DNA of 64,000 bases from JAXLYE01 sp046351595 (GTDB taxonomy: Bacteria > Myxococcota_A > Polyangia > Palsa-1104 > JAEUJZ01), in the NCBI GenBank assembly GCA_046351595.1, contig JAXLYE010000007.1:62001-126000 (forward strand), written 5' to 3'. Below, in pieces: positions 42,956 to 53,756 of this stretch; position 1 is the first letter of the stretch; the number at the start of each line of letters is the position of its first letter. The notes beneath the pieces were generated by a model. That model was not told the origin of the DNA. It was given only the letters and a program-made list of their open reading frames with translations, and did not search any database. Position numbers and translations under genes: made by a program.

Positions 42956-45177
42956 GTTTCGCTGACCGGCAGCACGACGGTGAAGGTGGCGCCGCTGCCC
43001 GGGCGGCTGCGCGCCTCGATGAAGCCGCCGTGGTTCTCGATGATGCGCTGGCTGATCGGCAGGCCCAGGCCGGTGCCCTTCTCCTTCGTCGTGAAGAACG
43101 GGATGAACAGGTTCTTCATGGCGGCGGGCGCGATGCCCGGGCCGGTGTCCTGGAAGCGCACCTCGATGTGCTGGATCGGCGAGCCGAGGCGACCACCGTG
43201 GCGCAGGCCGGTGGCGAGGGTCAGCACGCCGCGCTCCCGCTCGCCCTGCGGGTTGGGCGGCGCGTCGAGCATGGCCTGCACGGCGTTGAGCGCGAGGTTC
43301 AGGAAGACCTGGCGCAGCTGCTCGGCGTCGCCGCGGGTGCGCGGCAGATCCGGCGCCAGATCGAGGATCACCTCGGGGACCTGGGCGCCCGCGTGCGCGC
43401 TCGCCTGCTCGTCGAGCAGCGAGCGCAAGAGGACCTCGATCTTGCGCGCCACGTCGTTGACGTCCAGAAGCTGCATGTCGCCGCGGAACGGCCGCGCATA
43501 GTCGAGGAACTGCGAGACCACGCGGTTCAATCGCTTGGCCTCATCGACGATGATGCGCAGGAAGTCGGCGGCGTCGTCGGGGATCGTGCCGTCGGGCAGC
43601 GGCGCGACGAACTCCGCCGCGCCCTTGATCGCGCCGAGCGGGTTGCGGATCTCGTGCGCCAGGCCGGCGGCCATCTGGCCGAGCGCGGCCAGGCGATCGC
43701 GCTCCTTCATGCGGTCGTACAGCTTCGAGTTCTGCAGCGTGATCCCGAGCTGCGCGGCGACGCCGGCGAGCACGTCGAGCTCGGCGCTGGCGAAGGCGTC
43801 GCGGCTGCGCTCGTCGCGGATGCAGAGCAGGCCGAGGATCGTCTCGCCCGGCACCAGCGCAGTGTCATCGACGACACGCGGCATAGCGCCGCTGGCCGTG
43901 CTGCTGCGCCGCTGCGCGTCGACCGGGCGGCCGGCGAGGATGCCGATGACGGCGCCGGCGTTGAGCTCGACCAGCGAGCGGGCGATGGCGTCGAGCGTCT
44001 CGATCTCGGCGGCGCCGCCGCGGCGCGCGGTGACGATGTCGTGCTCGCGCTCGAGCTGATCCAGCGTCACCGGCTGCCGCGTCGACAAGAGGCGGTGCAG
44101 GAGCGGTCGGCGCGCGGCGGCGTCCAGGCGATCGGCGGGCCGCGGCCCGGTGTGCCCGGCCAGCTCGTAGCCGGCGCCGTCCTGATCGAGCAGGTACACC
44201 GAGGCGTGCGTGAAGCGCCGCGTCTCCTCGAAGACCGAGAGCACCAGGCGCACCGCCTCGCGCGGGTCGATGACGTTGGTCAGGGTCTGGCGCAGCTCCG
44301 AGAGCTGCTGCGTCAGGTCGAGCGGATCGCGCGCGGTGAAGCGGTGCACCTGGCCCTCGAGGAAGCGGCGCAGCGGGTCGTAGAGCAGCAGGATCACGAA
44401 CGCCACCACCGTCACGACCTGGCGCTGCTCGACGCCGATCAGCGTCAAGAGCATGTGGATCGCCGACAGGATCAGCACGAACGCCGACAGCACCACGACC
44501 TTGCCCAAAAGCTCGTTGATGTCGAGCAGGCGATCGAGGAACAGGGTCTGCTGCAGGAAGTACAGGTAGACCACGGTCAGCGCGGTGCCGAGCGCCGGAC
44601 CGCCGCGGCCGAGCGGCACCGGCAGGTGGTCCCAGGCGGTCACGGTGATCGTCAGCAGGCCGACGAAGATGAGGTAGAGGAGGCGGCGCTTGTCGACGCG
44701 CGACACCGTGGCCTGGTGGACCTGCCACAGCGGCGACAGCGCTGCGTACAGACCGAGCAGAAGCAGCAGGCGGACCAGCGTCGGGATGCGGTGCGCCCAA
44801 AGGGCCAGCGGCTGATCACGCTGCGTCCAGGCGTAGACCAGGCCGAGCTCGATGAGCACGAGCAAGAGCGCCGCGGTGCGCGGCACCCCGCGCGGCGGCA
44901 GGACGCTCTTGCCGACGCCGTCGCGCAGCCAGGTGCGCAAGAAGCCGAGCAGGGTCACCGGCACCAGCGCCAGCGTGCCCAGCGCGACGATGCGCATGCC
45001 CTCGCTGCCGCGGTAGAACGAGAACAGGTGCCAGAGGAAGACGTTGGTGTTGAGCGCCACGAACGCGACGTGCGCGGGCCGCCTGCGGCCGCTGAGGATG
45101 ACGGCGCCGCCGAGCACCGCGGTCAGCGCCGCCAAGAGCGCCGAGATCGTCGAGATGTTGCCCGCGCCCTGCTCCAT
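42952..45177 (-). CDS. Membrane histidine kinase with GAF domain
   Basis: The protein has 741 residues. Eight or so membrane helices occupy residues 1-265 (ISALLAALTAVLGGAVILSG, LLLVLIELGLVYAW, VVVLSAFVLILSAIHMLLTL), like the 7TM/MASE-type sensor regions. Residues ~295-480 are GAF-like (REAVRLVLSVFEETRRFTHA, ILGLLCIRDE). HisKA: GQMAAGLAHEIRNPLGAIKG, with the phospho-accepting His. HATPase: NLALNAVQAMLDAPP, DTGPGIAPAA and GTGLGLPISQRIIENHGG. The order recalls NtrB/AtoS-like kinases of the XRE/PrsK type. No response regulator is adjacent. Its ATG lies 3 bases after the moaC stop, so both are on one transcript. Confidence 0.9.
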   Translation of the reverse strand: MEQGAGNISTISALLAALTAVLGGAVILSGRRRPAHVAFVALNTNVFLWHLFSFYRGSEGMRIVALGTLALVPVTLLGFLRTWLRDGVGKSVLPPRGVPRTAALLLVLIELGLVYAWTQRDQPLALWAHRIPTLVRLLLLLGLYAALSPLWQVHQATVSRVDKRRLLYLIFVGLLTITVTAWDHLPVPLGRGGPALGTALTVVYLYFLQQTLFLDRLLDINELLGKVVVLSAFVLILSAIHMLLTLIGVEQRQVVTVVAFVILLLYDPLRRFLEGQVHRFTARDPLDLTQQLSELRQTLTNVIDPREAVRLVLSVFEETRRFTHASVYLLDQDGAGYELAGHTGPRPADRLDAAARRPLLHRLLSTRQPVTLDQLEREHDIVTARRGGAAEIETLDAIARSLVELNAGAVIGILAGRPVDAQRRSSTASGAMPRVVDDTALVPGETILGLLCIRDERSRDAFASAELDVLAGVAAQLGITLQNSKLYDRMKERDRLAALGQMAAGLAHEIRNPLGAIKGAAEFVAPLPDGTIPDDAADFLRIIVDEAKRLNRVVSQFLDYARPFRGDMQLLDVNDVARKIEVLLRSLLDEQASAHAGAQVPEVILDLAPDLPRTRGDAEQLRQVFLNLALNAVQAMLDAPPNPQGERERGVLTLATGLRHGGRLGSPIQHIEVRFQDTGPGIAPAAMKNLFIPFFTTKEKGTGLGLPISQRIIENHGGFIEARSRPGSGATFTVVLPVSET

Positions 45178-45180
45178 CCG

Positions 45181-45786
<606 letters not shown>

Positions 45787-45812
45787 ATCGACGCATGCTA
45801 GCATCGCCGCCG

Positions 45813-46145
45813 ATGCAGTTCGGAAGCTGGTTCCCGCTGGACTCGGCGGAGGTGCCCGAGGCGCCCGGGGTGTTCCAGATCCGCGTGGAGCGCGGGCTGC
45901 TCGGCTACCCGCGCGGCAAGAGCGCGATGGTGGCCTACGGCGCCGGCGCGGATCTGCGCGCGGCGGTGCAGGCGCTCGTGCGCGGTGCCGTCGGCGAGCG
46001 GGCACGCGCCCACGCGCCGCTGCTCGTGCGCTGGGTCGTGCTCGCGCCCGCGAGCGATCCGGACGCCGTGCTGTCGCGGCTGCGCGAGCGCTTCGTGGCG
46101 CAGTTCGGCACGCGCCCGGCGGCCGAGGCCGAGGCCAAGGAATGA
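45813..46145 (+). CDS. Small protein, possibly GIY-YIG-like
   Basis: The protein has 110 residues from ATG 45813. The core VPEAPGVFQIRVERGLLGYPRGKSAMVAYGAG resembles the GIY-YIG fold: PGVFQIR takes the place of GIY, and VAYGAG the place of YIG. LLVRWVVLAP then forms a strand. The catalytic Arg and Glu of active nucleases are not clearly present, so activity is doubtful. The start codon is 26 bases from that of the divergent moaC gene. The family assignment is tentative. Confidence 0.45.
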   Translation: MQFGSWFPLDSAEVPEAPGVFQIRVERGLLGYPRGKSAMVAYGAGADLRAAVQALVRGAVGERARAHAPLLVRWVVLAPASDPDAVLSRLRERFVAQFGTRPAAEAEAKE

Positions 46146-46163
46146 CCTCGCCGGCCGCGCCGC

Positions 46164-46643
46164 TCAGCTGCGCAGGCTCGAGACCGTGCGCTTGAGCAGG
46201 GCGCGGGTGCTCGGCAGCACCGGACGGCGCAGCGCCCGCGCCCCGAGCGCGATCAGCACCGCCCCGAGCACCCCGTCGGCGCCCGCCGTGAGCAGCACCG
46301 CCGAGAGCAGCGAGAAGCCCTGCCGCATCAGCAGCGACACGCCGACGACCTGCAGCAGCAGCGCCACCGTGACCAGCAGCGTCGCGCCGAGGATCATCAG
46401 GAACAGCCCGCGCACGATGCGCGCCTGATCGCGGCGGACCTCGGCGCGCGCGGTGGCCAGGTGGACGTCGAGCAGCGCGGTGAAGACGCGGAACAGCCGC
46501 GACGCCGCGACCCGGGTCAGCGGCGGCTCGCCGCGGTCGTCTTCGTCGAGCGGCTCGTCGAGCGGCGGCTCGCCGAAGGCATCGGCGAGCGCGTCGTCGT
46601 CCGCGTCGCCGAATGAGTCGCTGTGCCGGTCAGGTGCGGCCAC
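46164..46643 (-). CDS. DUF1469 (YqjE-like, phage-holin-superfamily) membrane protein
   Basis: The protein has 159 residues. A very acidic start (DADDDALADAFGEPPLDEPLDEDD) is followed by a helix (FRVFTALLDVHLATARAEVRRDQ) and two membrane helices (GLFLMILGATLLVTVALLLQVV, LLSAVLLTAGADGVLGAVLIALGA). This is the usual layout of YqjE/DUF1469 proteins. The start overlaps the upstream gene by 14 bases. The neighbour has the tail of a YqjD-type protein, so the pair echoes the yqjD-yqjE order of enterobacteria. Role unknown; YqjD in E. coli is linked to stationary-phase ribosome tethering to the membrane. Confidence 0.75.
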   Translation of the reverse strand: MAAPDRHSDSFGDADDDALADAFGEPPLDEPLDEDDRGEPPLTRVAASRLFRVFTALLDVHLATARAEVRRDQARIVRGLFLMILGATLLVTVALLLQVVGVSLLMRQGFSLLSAVLLTAGADGVLGAVLIALGARALRRPVLPSTRALLKRTVSSLRS

Positions 46644-47169
46644 GGCCCGAGCCCGTGAACAGCACGCCGAAGATGAAGCCCAGACCCAGGGTCACCAGCA
46701 GCGAGAAGAACAGGTTGTCGTGGATCTTGCGGTTGGTGTCGCGGAGCAGGCCGCCGCGCAGCTCGCGCATCACCTGGGCGGCGCGGCGCTCCAGCTCGTG
46801 CACCATGGCCTCGACGGACTCGGGCCGCGCCTCCGCGCGTCGGCGCTGCCCCGAGCGCGTGCGCTGCGGCTGCTCGTGCACGACCTGATAGAGCTCGAAC
46901 AGGAGGCGCCGCACCATCGCCTTCGTGCGCGCCGTGCGCTCGGCGACCAGGGCCACGACCTTGTCCAGATCGCCCTCGGTCTTGTCCAGCGACTCCTCGT
47001 CGACGGACTCCCACTCCTGCAGGATGAGCGGCGCCATGCGATCCCAGGCCTGCAAGAAGCTCGCGCGGTTGAGGGTGCGGGGCTTGTCGTCCGGGGACCG
47101 ATCGTCCGTGCCCGGGGCCGTGCCCGGGGCCGTGCCGGGGGCCGTGGCCTTGTCCTCTGCTGCCGCCAT
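46630..47169 (-). CDS. CsbD-like domain joined to a DUF883-like membrane tail
   Basis: The protein has 179 residues from ATG 47169. Four copies of a Pro-Gly-Thr-Ala motif are followed by a CsbD-like helical segment (FLQAWDRMAPLILQEWESVD, LDKTEGDLDKVVALVAERT), with the spaced Trp residues and the GDxDKVV pattern of stress proteins of that family. A charged coiled coil leads to a C-terminal membrane anchor (NLFFSLLVTLGLGFIFGVLF), as in DUF883/YqjD. CsbD and DUF883 are usually separate stress-induced proteins. The combination is inferred from the sequence alone. It overlaps the DUF1469 gene by 14 bases. Confidence 0.6.
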   Translation of the reverse strand: MAAAEDKATAPGTAPGTAPGTDDRSPDDKPRTLNRASFLQAWDRMAPLILQEWESVDEESLDKTEGDLDKVVALVAERTARTKAMVRRLLFELYQVVHEQPQRTRSGQRRRAEARPESVEAMVHELERRAAQVMRELRGGLLRDTNRKIHDNLFFSLLVTLGLGFIFGVLFTGSGRGRT

Positions 47170-47251
47170 GTTCTTCGACGTCTCCTTCCCTTCGACGGTA
47201 AGCCGCCGCCGGGCCGGCATCAAGCCCGTGCTTGGACGTATGCTCTTTCGC

Positions 47252-47728
47252 ATGCAACAGCCGATGCTGGCGCCGCGCGCCCAGGCCGAGTCCGTGACCG
47301 AGATGACCGAGTACGTCCTGCCGCAGCACGCCAACGCGCTGGGCACCCTGTTCGGCGGCCAGCTCATGGCCTGGGTCGATCTGTGCGGGGCCATCTGCGC
47401 CAGCCGTCACTCGCGGCTGACCGCGGTGACGGCGCACGTCGACGACCTGCAGTTCGATCGGCCGGTGCGGATCAGCGAGGTGGTGCGGCTGCGCGCGTGC
47501 GTCACCGCGACCTTCCGCACGTCGCTGGAGATCGAGGTCGCGGCCGAGGGCGAGGACGTGCGCACCGGCGAGCGCTGGCCGTGCGCGCTGGCGCGCCTGA
47601 CCTTCGTCGCCATCGACGAGCAGCGCCGGCCGACGCCGGTGCCGCCGCTGCACCTGGACACCGAGGAGCTCGTGCGCTCGCAGCGCGCCGGCGAGGAGCG
47701 CCGCGCCGAGCGCCTGAGGCGGCGCTAG
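47252..47728 (+). CDS. Acyl-CoA thioesterase, hotdog fold
   Basis: The protein has 158 residues from ATG 47252; an ATG at 47240 is also possible. The YciA/BFIT-type pattern is clear: QHANALGTLFGGQLMAWVDLCGAICASRHS with the catalytic Asp/Asn positions, VTAHVDDLQFDRPVRI and ALARLTFVAIDE. It hydrolyses acyl-CoA to free acid and CoA in the cytoplasm. One hotdog domain is present, so it likely forms hexamers like its relatives. Its stop (TAG) directly abuts the stop of the convergent panC gene with no base between. Chain-length preference cannot be told. Confidence 0.9.
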   Translation: MQQPMLAPRAQAESVTEMTEYVLPQHANALGTLFGGQLMAWVDLCGAICASRHSRLTAVTAHVDDLQFDRPVRISEVVRLRACVTATFRTSLEIEVAAEGEDVRTGERWPCALARLTFVAIDEQRRPTPVPPLHLDTEELVRSQRAGEERRAERLRRR

Positions 47729-48651
47729 CTAGGGTCGCAGCACCACGTTGTCGATTAGGCGCGTGGTGCCGACGTGCGCCGCGATCAGCAGCACCACCGA
47801 CTGCGCCGGCCCGAGGGCAACGTCCCCCGGCAGCTCGGCCAGCGTGTCGGCGTCGCGCAGCTCGAGGTACGAGAGCCGCACGCCCGGCGCCTGGGCGAGC
47901 ACGTCGGCGGCCGCGGTCGCGAGCAGCTGCGGGCGCCGCTCGCCGGCCTGCCACAGCCGCTGCGCCGTGAACAGCGCGCGCGACAGCGCCAGCGCCTCCT
48001 TGCGCTCGTCGGCGCTCAGGTAGACGTTGCGCGAGGACAGGGCCAGCCCGTCGGCGTCGCGGACCAGGGGGCAGCCGAGCACGCGCACCGGCAGGTTCAG
48101 ATCGAGCGCCATGCGGCGGATGACCTGCAGCTGCTGGTAGTCCTTCTCGCCGAGCAGCAGCACGTCCGGCTGGACGATGTGGATCAGCTTGAGCACGACG
48201 GTGCTGACGCCGACGAAGTGGCCGGGGCGGGCGGCGCCGCACAGGCCGTGCTCGACCTCGGTGACCTGGACCCGGGTCTGGAAGCCCTCGGGGTACATCG
48301 TCTGCGGCGTCGGGATGAACGCGACGTCGCAGCCGGCGGAGATCGCCTTGCGCAGATCGCCCATCAGGTCGCGCGGGTAGCGGCTGAGATCCTCGCGCGG
48401 GCCGAACTGCATCGGGTTCACGAAGATCGACAGCACCAGCAGCTCGCCGAGCGCGCGGCCCTGCTGCAAGAGCGAGACGTGGCCCGCGTGCAGGTAGCCC
48501 ATGGTCGGGACGAACGCGATGCGCTGGCCGGCGCGCTTGGCTGCGAGCGCGCGCGCCTGCATCGCCGCCGGGTCGGGCAGGATCTCGATCGGCAGCTCGG
48601 CCGCGTGCTCGATCGGCAGGCCGAGGCAGCCCAGCGGCCAGGCCGGCGCGC

Positions 48652-48655
<4 letters not shown>
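47729..48655 (-). CDS. panC: Pantothenate synthetase
   Basis: The protein has 308 residues. It joins pantoate and beta-alanine with ATP to make pantothenate for CoA. The nucleotidyl-transferase motifs are intact: FVPTMGYLHAGHVSLL, VNPMQFGPREDLSRYPRDL, DVLLLGEKDYQQLQVIRRM and DADGLALSSRNVYLS. The start is a GTG that overlaps the panB stop (GTGA), so translation is coupled. About 25 residues precede the usual family start (LPIEILPDPAAMQ). Confidence 0.95.
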
Positions 48656-49650
<995 letters not shown>

Positions 49651-49889
49651 GGCTCTCTCCCTTCTCCGTCTCGGTCCCTTGTCCTTGTGGGATCCAAGCG
49701 GATTGCGGTGGCGATGGTTCGTGCTGCTGTCTGCACTAGAACACATCGGCACGGCGGCCGGCAAGCCACCGCCACGGGGCCCAGCGGCCGCCCGCCTGTC
49801 GCCTGCCAGCGCCCGCGGCGCCACCGGAAGTCGCGAGGCTGGCGACGGGCCGGTGACAGCGGTGCCGATTCTGAGTAGTGTGCGTGGGC

Positions 49890-51479
49890 ATGAGCACAAC
49901 CGACAAGACCCAGGGTGATCAGGCTGCGGCGAGCCGTCCGACCGCGATGCAGCTGCTTGAGAGCAAGGAGGCCGAGGCCCTTCTGGGCGGCGGCGCGGCG
50001 CGCATCAAGAAGCAGCACGAGGCCGGCAAGCTCACCGCGCGCGAGCGCATTGAGCTCGTGTGCGATCGCGGCAGCTTCGTCGAGCTGGACAAGTTCGTCA
50101 CGCACCGCTGCACCGACTTCCACATGGCCGAGCACAAGATCCTCGGCGACGGCGTGGTCACGGGCTACGGCCTGGTGAACGGGCGGCAGGTGTTCCTGTT
50201 CGCGCAGGACTTCACGGTCTTCGGCGGCTCGCTGTCAGGCGCCTACGCGCAGAAGATCTGCAAGGTCATGGACCTGGCGATGAAGGTCGGCGCGCCGGTG
50301 ATCGGCCTGAACGACTCGGGCGGCGCCCGCATTCAAGAAGGCGTCGAGTCGCTGGCCGGCTACGCCGACATCTTCACGCGCAACGTGCTGGCCTCGGGCG
50401 TGGTGCCGCAGCTGTCGGTGATCCTCGGGCCCTGCGCCGGCGGCGCGGTGTACTCGCCGGCGATGACCGACTTCATCGTGATGGCCGACAAGACCAGCTA
50501 CATGTTCATCACCGGCCCCGACGTGGTGAAGGCGGTGACGCACGAGGAGGTCAGCAAGGAGGACCTCGGCGGCCCGTTCGCGCACACCGCCCGCTCGGGC
50601 GTCGCGCACCTGCGCACCCCCGACGAGAAGGCGGCGCTCCTCACGGTCCGCGAGCTGCTCTCGTACCTGCCGCAGAACAACGCCGAGGATCCGCCGGTGG
50701 TGGCGACCAAGGATCCGGCCGACCGCGAGGACCCGGCGCTCGACACGCTGGTGCCGGCCGAGGCGACGCGGGCCTACGACATCAAGGACATCATCAAGCG
50801 CATCGTCGACGACGGCCGCTTCTTCGAGGTCCAGGGCGACTACGCCCAGAACATCGTCACCGGCTTCGCCCGTATGGACGGCCGCACCGTCGGTGTCGTC
50901 GCCAACCAGCCGGCGGTCCTGGCCGGGGTGCTCGACATCAACGCCAGCGTCAAGGCCGCGCGCTTCGTCCGCACCTGCGACTGCTTCAACATCCCGCTGT
51001 TGACGCTGGTCGACGTGCCGGGCTTCATGCCGGGCAAGGACCAGGAGCACGGCGGCATCATCCGCCACGGCGCCAAGCTCCTTTACGCCTACGTCGAGGC
51101 GACCGTCCCCAAGATCACGCTGATCACGCGCAAGGCCTACGGCGGCGCCTACGACGTCATGGCGTCCAAGCACGTGCGCGCCGACATCAACCTGGCGTAT
51201 CCGACGGCCGAGATCGCGGTGATGGGCCCCGAGGGCGCGGTCAACATCATCTACCGCGAGGAGCTCGCGCACGCCCAGAACCCCGACGCCGTGCGCGCGG
51301 CCTACGTCGCCGAGTACCGCGACAAGTTCGCCAACCCCTACTCGGCGGCGGCGCTCGGCTACATCGACGAGGTCATCCGGCCGCGGCAGACGCGCAGCCG
51401 CATCATCACGGCGCTGCGCATGCTGCGCAACAAGCGCCAGAGCAACCCGCCCAAGAAGCACGGCAACATCCCGCTGTAG
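49890..51479 (+). CDS. Acyl-CoA (propionyl-CoA) carboxylase beta chain
   Basis: The protein has 529 residues from ATG 49890. It is the carboxyltransferase subunit that moves CO2 from biotin to an acyl-CoA, most likely propionyl-CoA. Both crotonase-fold halves are visible: KLTARERIELVCDRGSFVEL, FGGSLSGAYAQKICKVMDLA, IGLNDSGGARIQEGVESLAGY, PCAGGAVYSPAMTDFIVM, PLLTLVDVPGFMPGKDQEHG and KAYGGAYDVMASKHVRAD. The Gly-rich loops provide the two oxyanion holes. The Asp that favours propionyl over acetyl substrates in this family could not be settled by eye. The epimerase of the same pathway is at 14186. No biotin carboxylase subunit is nearby. Confidence 0.93.
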   Translation: MSTTDKTQGDQAAASRPTAMQLLESKEAEALLGGGAARIKKQHEAGKLTARERIELVCDRGSFVELDKFVTHRCTDFHMAEHKILGDGVVTGYGLVNGRQVFLFAQDFTVFGGSLSGAYAQKICKVMDLAMKVGAPVIGLNDSGGARIQEGVESLAGYADIFTRNVLASGVVPQLSVILGPCAGGAVYSPAMTDFIVMADKTSYMFITGPDVVKAVTHEEVSKEDLGGPFAHTARSGVAHLRTPDEKAALLTVRELLSYLPQNNAEDPPVVATKDPADREDPALDTLVPAEATRAYDIKDIIKRIVDDGRFFEVQGDYAQNIVTGFARMDGRTVGVVANQPAVLAGVLDINASVKAARFVRTCDCFNIPLLTLVDVPGFMPGKDQEHGGIIRHGAKLLYAYVEATVPKITLITRKAYGGAYDVMASKHVRADINLAYPTAEIAVMGPEGAVNIIYREELAHAQNPDAVRAAYVAEYRDKFANPYSAAALGYIDEVIRPRQTRSRIITALRMLRNKRQSNPPKKHGNIPL

Positions 51480-51577
51480 CCGCCTTTGGGCGAGCAGGCG
51501 AGCGACCAACGGACGGGCCGCCACCTCCGCCTCGGCTTTCCTCTCGCCGCGTCTGCGGGTAGGCTTCGCCTGCACCG

Positions 51578-52552
51578 ATGCAGACCGAGCCTGACACCGC
51601 CGCCCCCGTTCCTGATCGCCCGTCGCCGCCCGGCGCGGGCGCCTCGCCGCTTCTGGCCGACGACCCGAGCCGCGACCCGCGCTATACCCGCTCGCCGACG
51701 TGGGCGAAGCTCTTGCGCGGCATGCTGCGCACCGTCACCGAGTACGAGCTGATCGCGGCCGGCGATCGCATCCTGGTCGCGATCTCGGGCGGCAAGGACA
51801 GCTACACGATGCTCGACCTGTTGTGGCAGGCGCGCCGGCGCTCGCCGGTGCCGTACGAGCTGATCGCGGTCCACCTGGATCAGGTGCAGCCGGGCTACGA
51901 CGGGCGGCCGCTGCGCAGCTGGCTGCAAGGCTACGGCGCGCCGTTCGAGATCCTGCGCGAGGACACCTACTCGATCGTGCGGCGGCTGGTCGACGAGGAG
52001 CGCGGCGACACCTACTGCGCGCCGTGCTCGCGCCTGCGCCGCGGCATCCTGTACTCGGCGGCCGAGCGGCTGGGCTGCAACAAGATCGCGCTGGGCCACC
52101 ACCGCGAAGACACGCTGCACACGCTCTTGCTCAACCTGTTCTACGGCGGCAAGCTGCAGGCGATGCCCGCGGGCTACAAGACCGACGACGGCCGCTTCCA
52201 GGTGATCCGGCCGCTCATCGAGTGCGCCGAGCGCGACATCACGGCGCACGCCGCCCACGCCGGCTACCCCATCCTGCCGTGCAACCTCTGCGGCTCGCAG
52301 GACGGCCTGAAGCGCCAGCGCGTCGCCGCCCTGCTCAACCAGCTCGAGGAGACGACGCCGGACGTACGGTCCGTGATGCTCAACGCGGTGCGCAACGTCC
52401 GCCCGAGCCACCTGCTCGACCAGGAGGTCGCGCTGGCCTGGGAGAAGCGCCCGGCCGACCTGCGCCCGTGGCCACGGCCAGCGGCTGCAGGAGCGGGTGG
52501 CCAGACCGTGCGACGGCTGCCGGTCCTGAACCGGGGCGAGGCGGGCGACTAA
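51578..52552 (+). CDS. ttcA: tRNA 2-thiocytidine biosynthesis protein TtcA
   Basis: The protein has 324 residues. It thiolates C32 of some tRNAs using ATP and an iron-sulfur cluster. The PP-loop is at residues 68-76 (ISGGKDSYT). The cluster Cys pairs are in DTYCAPCSRLRRG and PCNLCGSQDGLKRQ, with HHREDTLHTLLLNLFYGG and RPLIECAERDI in the expected places. Both ends carry low-complexity additions, at the start (PDRPSPPGAG) and at the end (PRPAAAGAGGQ). The start codon is the first ATG after a 98-base gap; no strong ribosome binding site is seen. Confidence 0.93.
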   Translation: MQTEPDTAAPVPDRPSPPGAGASPLLADDPSRDPRYTRSPTWAKLLRGMLRTVTEYELIAAGDRILVAISGGKDSYTMLDLLWQARRRSPVPYELIAVHLDQVQPGYDGRPLRSWLQGYGAPFEILREDTYSIVRRLVDEERGDTYCAPCSRLRRGILYSAAERLGCNKIALGHHREDTLHTLLLNLFYGGKLQAMPAGYKTDDGRFQVIRPLIECAERDITAHAAHAGYPILPCNLCGSQDGLKRQRVAALLNQLEETTPDVRSVMLNAVRNVRPSHLLDQEVALAWEKRPADLRPWPRPAAAGAGGQTVRRLPVLNRGEAGD

Positions 52553-52619
52553 CAGGCCTGCCTAGGCCCCGTCGGGTGAACCGGACCGAGTGCCGGCGGC
52601 TCCTCAGAACGCGAGCGGC

Positions 52620-53015
52620 CTACCCACCCGCGGGAGCCGGCTTGTCCGCATCCGGAGCCGGCTTGTCCGGCGCCGCGCCGCCCTTTTTGCGTCCGCCCCG
52701 CGGGCTCTTGAACCGGGCGAGCTGGGCCAGGATCTCCTTGTTGTCGCGGAAGCTGCCGCGGGCCGCGTTGAGGATGGAGGAGAACAGCGCGTACCGCTCG
52801 GCCTGCGCGACGCCGAAGCGCTCGTGCTCGCGGAGGTACGAGAGCTCCAGCGCGTCGTGCTGGGCGCGCTCGGCCCGCTGCGCCTTGACCTGGGCCTTCA
52901 AGGCCGCCGGTGTCAGGCCCGGGAAGGCCCAGTTATGGGTGACCGCCATCTCGACGAAGGCGGCAAAGTCATCATCAAAAGTCTTCGATGGGTAGTACGT
53001 CTTCCGGGGTGCCAT
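52620..53015 (-). CDS. Hypothetical helical protein with Lys/Pro-rich tail
   Basis: The protein has 131 residues. The ATG is preceded by aaggagaaagacc, so it is probably translated. It is helical (FDDDFAAFVEMAVTHNWAFPG, LKAQVKAQRAERAQHDALEL, RYALFSSILNAARGSF) and ends in a basic Gly/Lys/Pro tail (GGRKKGGAAPDKPAPDADKP). The central part recalls small helical proteins encoded near envelope or phage-like genes, but no family is recognised. No signal peptide, membrane segment or Cys is present. The upstream region is the heptad minisatellite at 53189-53520. Confidence 0.65.
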   Translation of the reverse strand: MAPRKTYYPSKTFDDDFAAFVEMAVTHNWAFPGLTPAALKAQVKAQRAERAQHDALELSYLREHERFGVAQAERYALFSSILNAARGSFRDNKEILAQLARFKSPRGGRKKGGAAPDKPAPDADKPAPAGG

Positions 53016-53188
53016 GGTCTTTCTCCTTGTGTAGTTGTTGATTGGAAATCGGGGTACCTAAACCGCTTCTCATTGCCGCTGGATCACATCGCATTGCCTC
53101 TCTGTGTCTGGGCCACGAGCGGACAGAGCTCCGCTCTGCATCGCTCCTGCTACGGCCGAGAGCTCAGCGGATCCGCCGATCCACGCAG

Positions 53189-53520
53189 TGGATTCGCTCT
53201 GCCACTGGATTGATTCGGTTTGCCTCTGAGTTGATTCGGTTTGCCTCTGAGTTGCTGATTTTCTGACCTCAGAGGCTCCGCGCTGCCTTCGAGTTGCTTC
53301 GCCTTGCCTCTGAGTTGCTCCGGTTTGCCTTCGAGTTGATTCGTTTTGGCTTTCAAAGGCTCCGCGCTGCCTTCGAGTTGATCCGTTTTGGCTTTCAAAG
53401 GCTCCGGTTTGCCTTCGAGTTGCTTCCCGAATCAACCCAAAGGCTTCGGTTTGGGTTCGAGTTGATTCGGTTTGGGTTCGAGTTGATTCGGTTTGGGTCT
53501 GAGTTGATTCGCGCTGCCTG
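53189..53520. repeat. 21-bp heptad-like minisatellite in an AT-richer island
   Basis: About 15 units of a degenerate 21-bp repeat, consensus ttgattcggtttgcctctgag with tail variants such as ttcgag and ggcttt. The base composition is clearly lower in GC than its surroundings. One minus-strand frame reads LEGKAEQLRGKAKQLEG-like heptads (53398-53150), but it lacks a ribosome binding site. The array lies in the 741-base gap between the 131-residue gene and the Fis-type gene; 53016-53188 and 53521-53756 hold no gene. Confidence 0.8.
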
Positions 53521-53756
53521 ATGGGGCCGCGCGGAGCCAGTAAGCAGGTTGCGGGCCAACACGGCTTTTTGACCGTCAGCGACGGAGAGGGCGGTCGGAA
53601 GGGACAATGGGATGCGGTCTGCCCATGGGCAGGCGGGGGAGGGTCTGGGCAAGCAGTGGGCAGCCTCGGGGCCGAGGCCGGGCAGGGGGTGTGGGCAGCT
53701 ATGGGCAGCGACAGGACGGCGCGGACGGCCCGGACGCCGCGGTCCGGCCGGCCGGA

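Noticed and set aside
53189..53520. CRISPR or coding gene in the heptad array
   Set aside because: No spacers; the candidate frames have no ribosome binding site and are broken in places. Kept only as a repeat.
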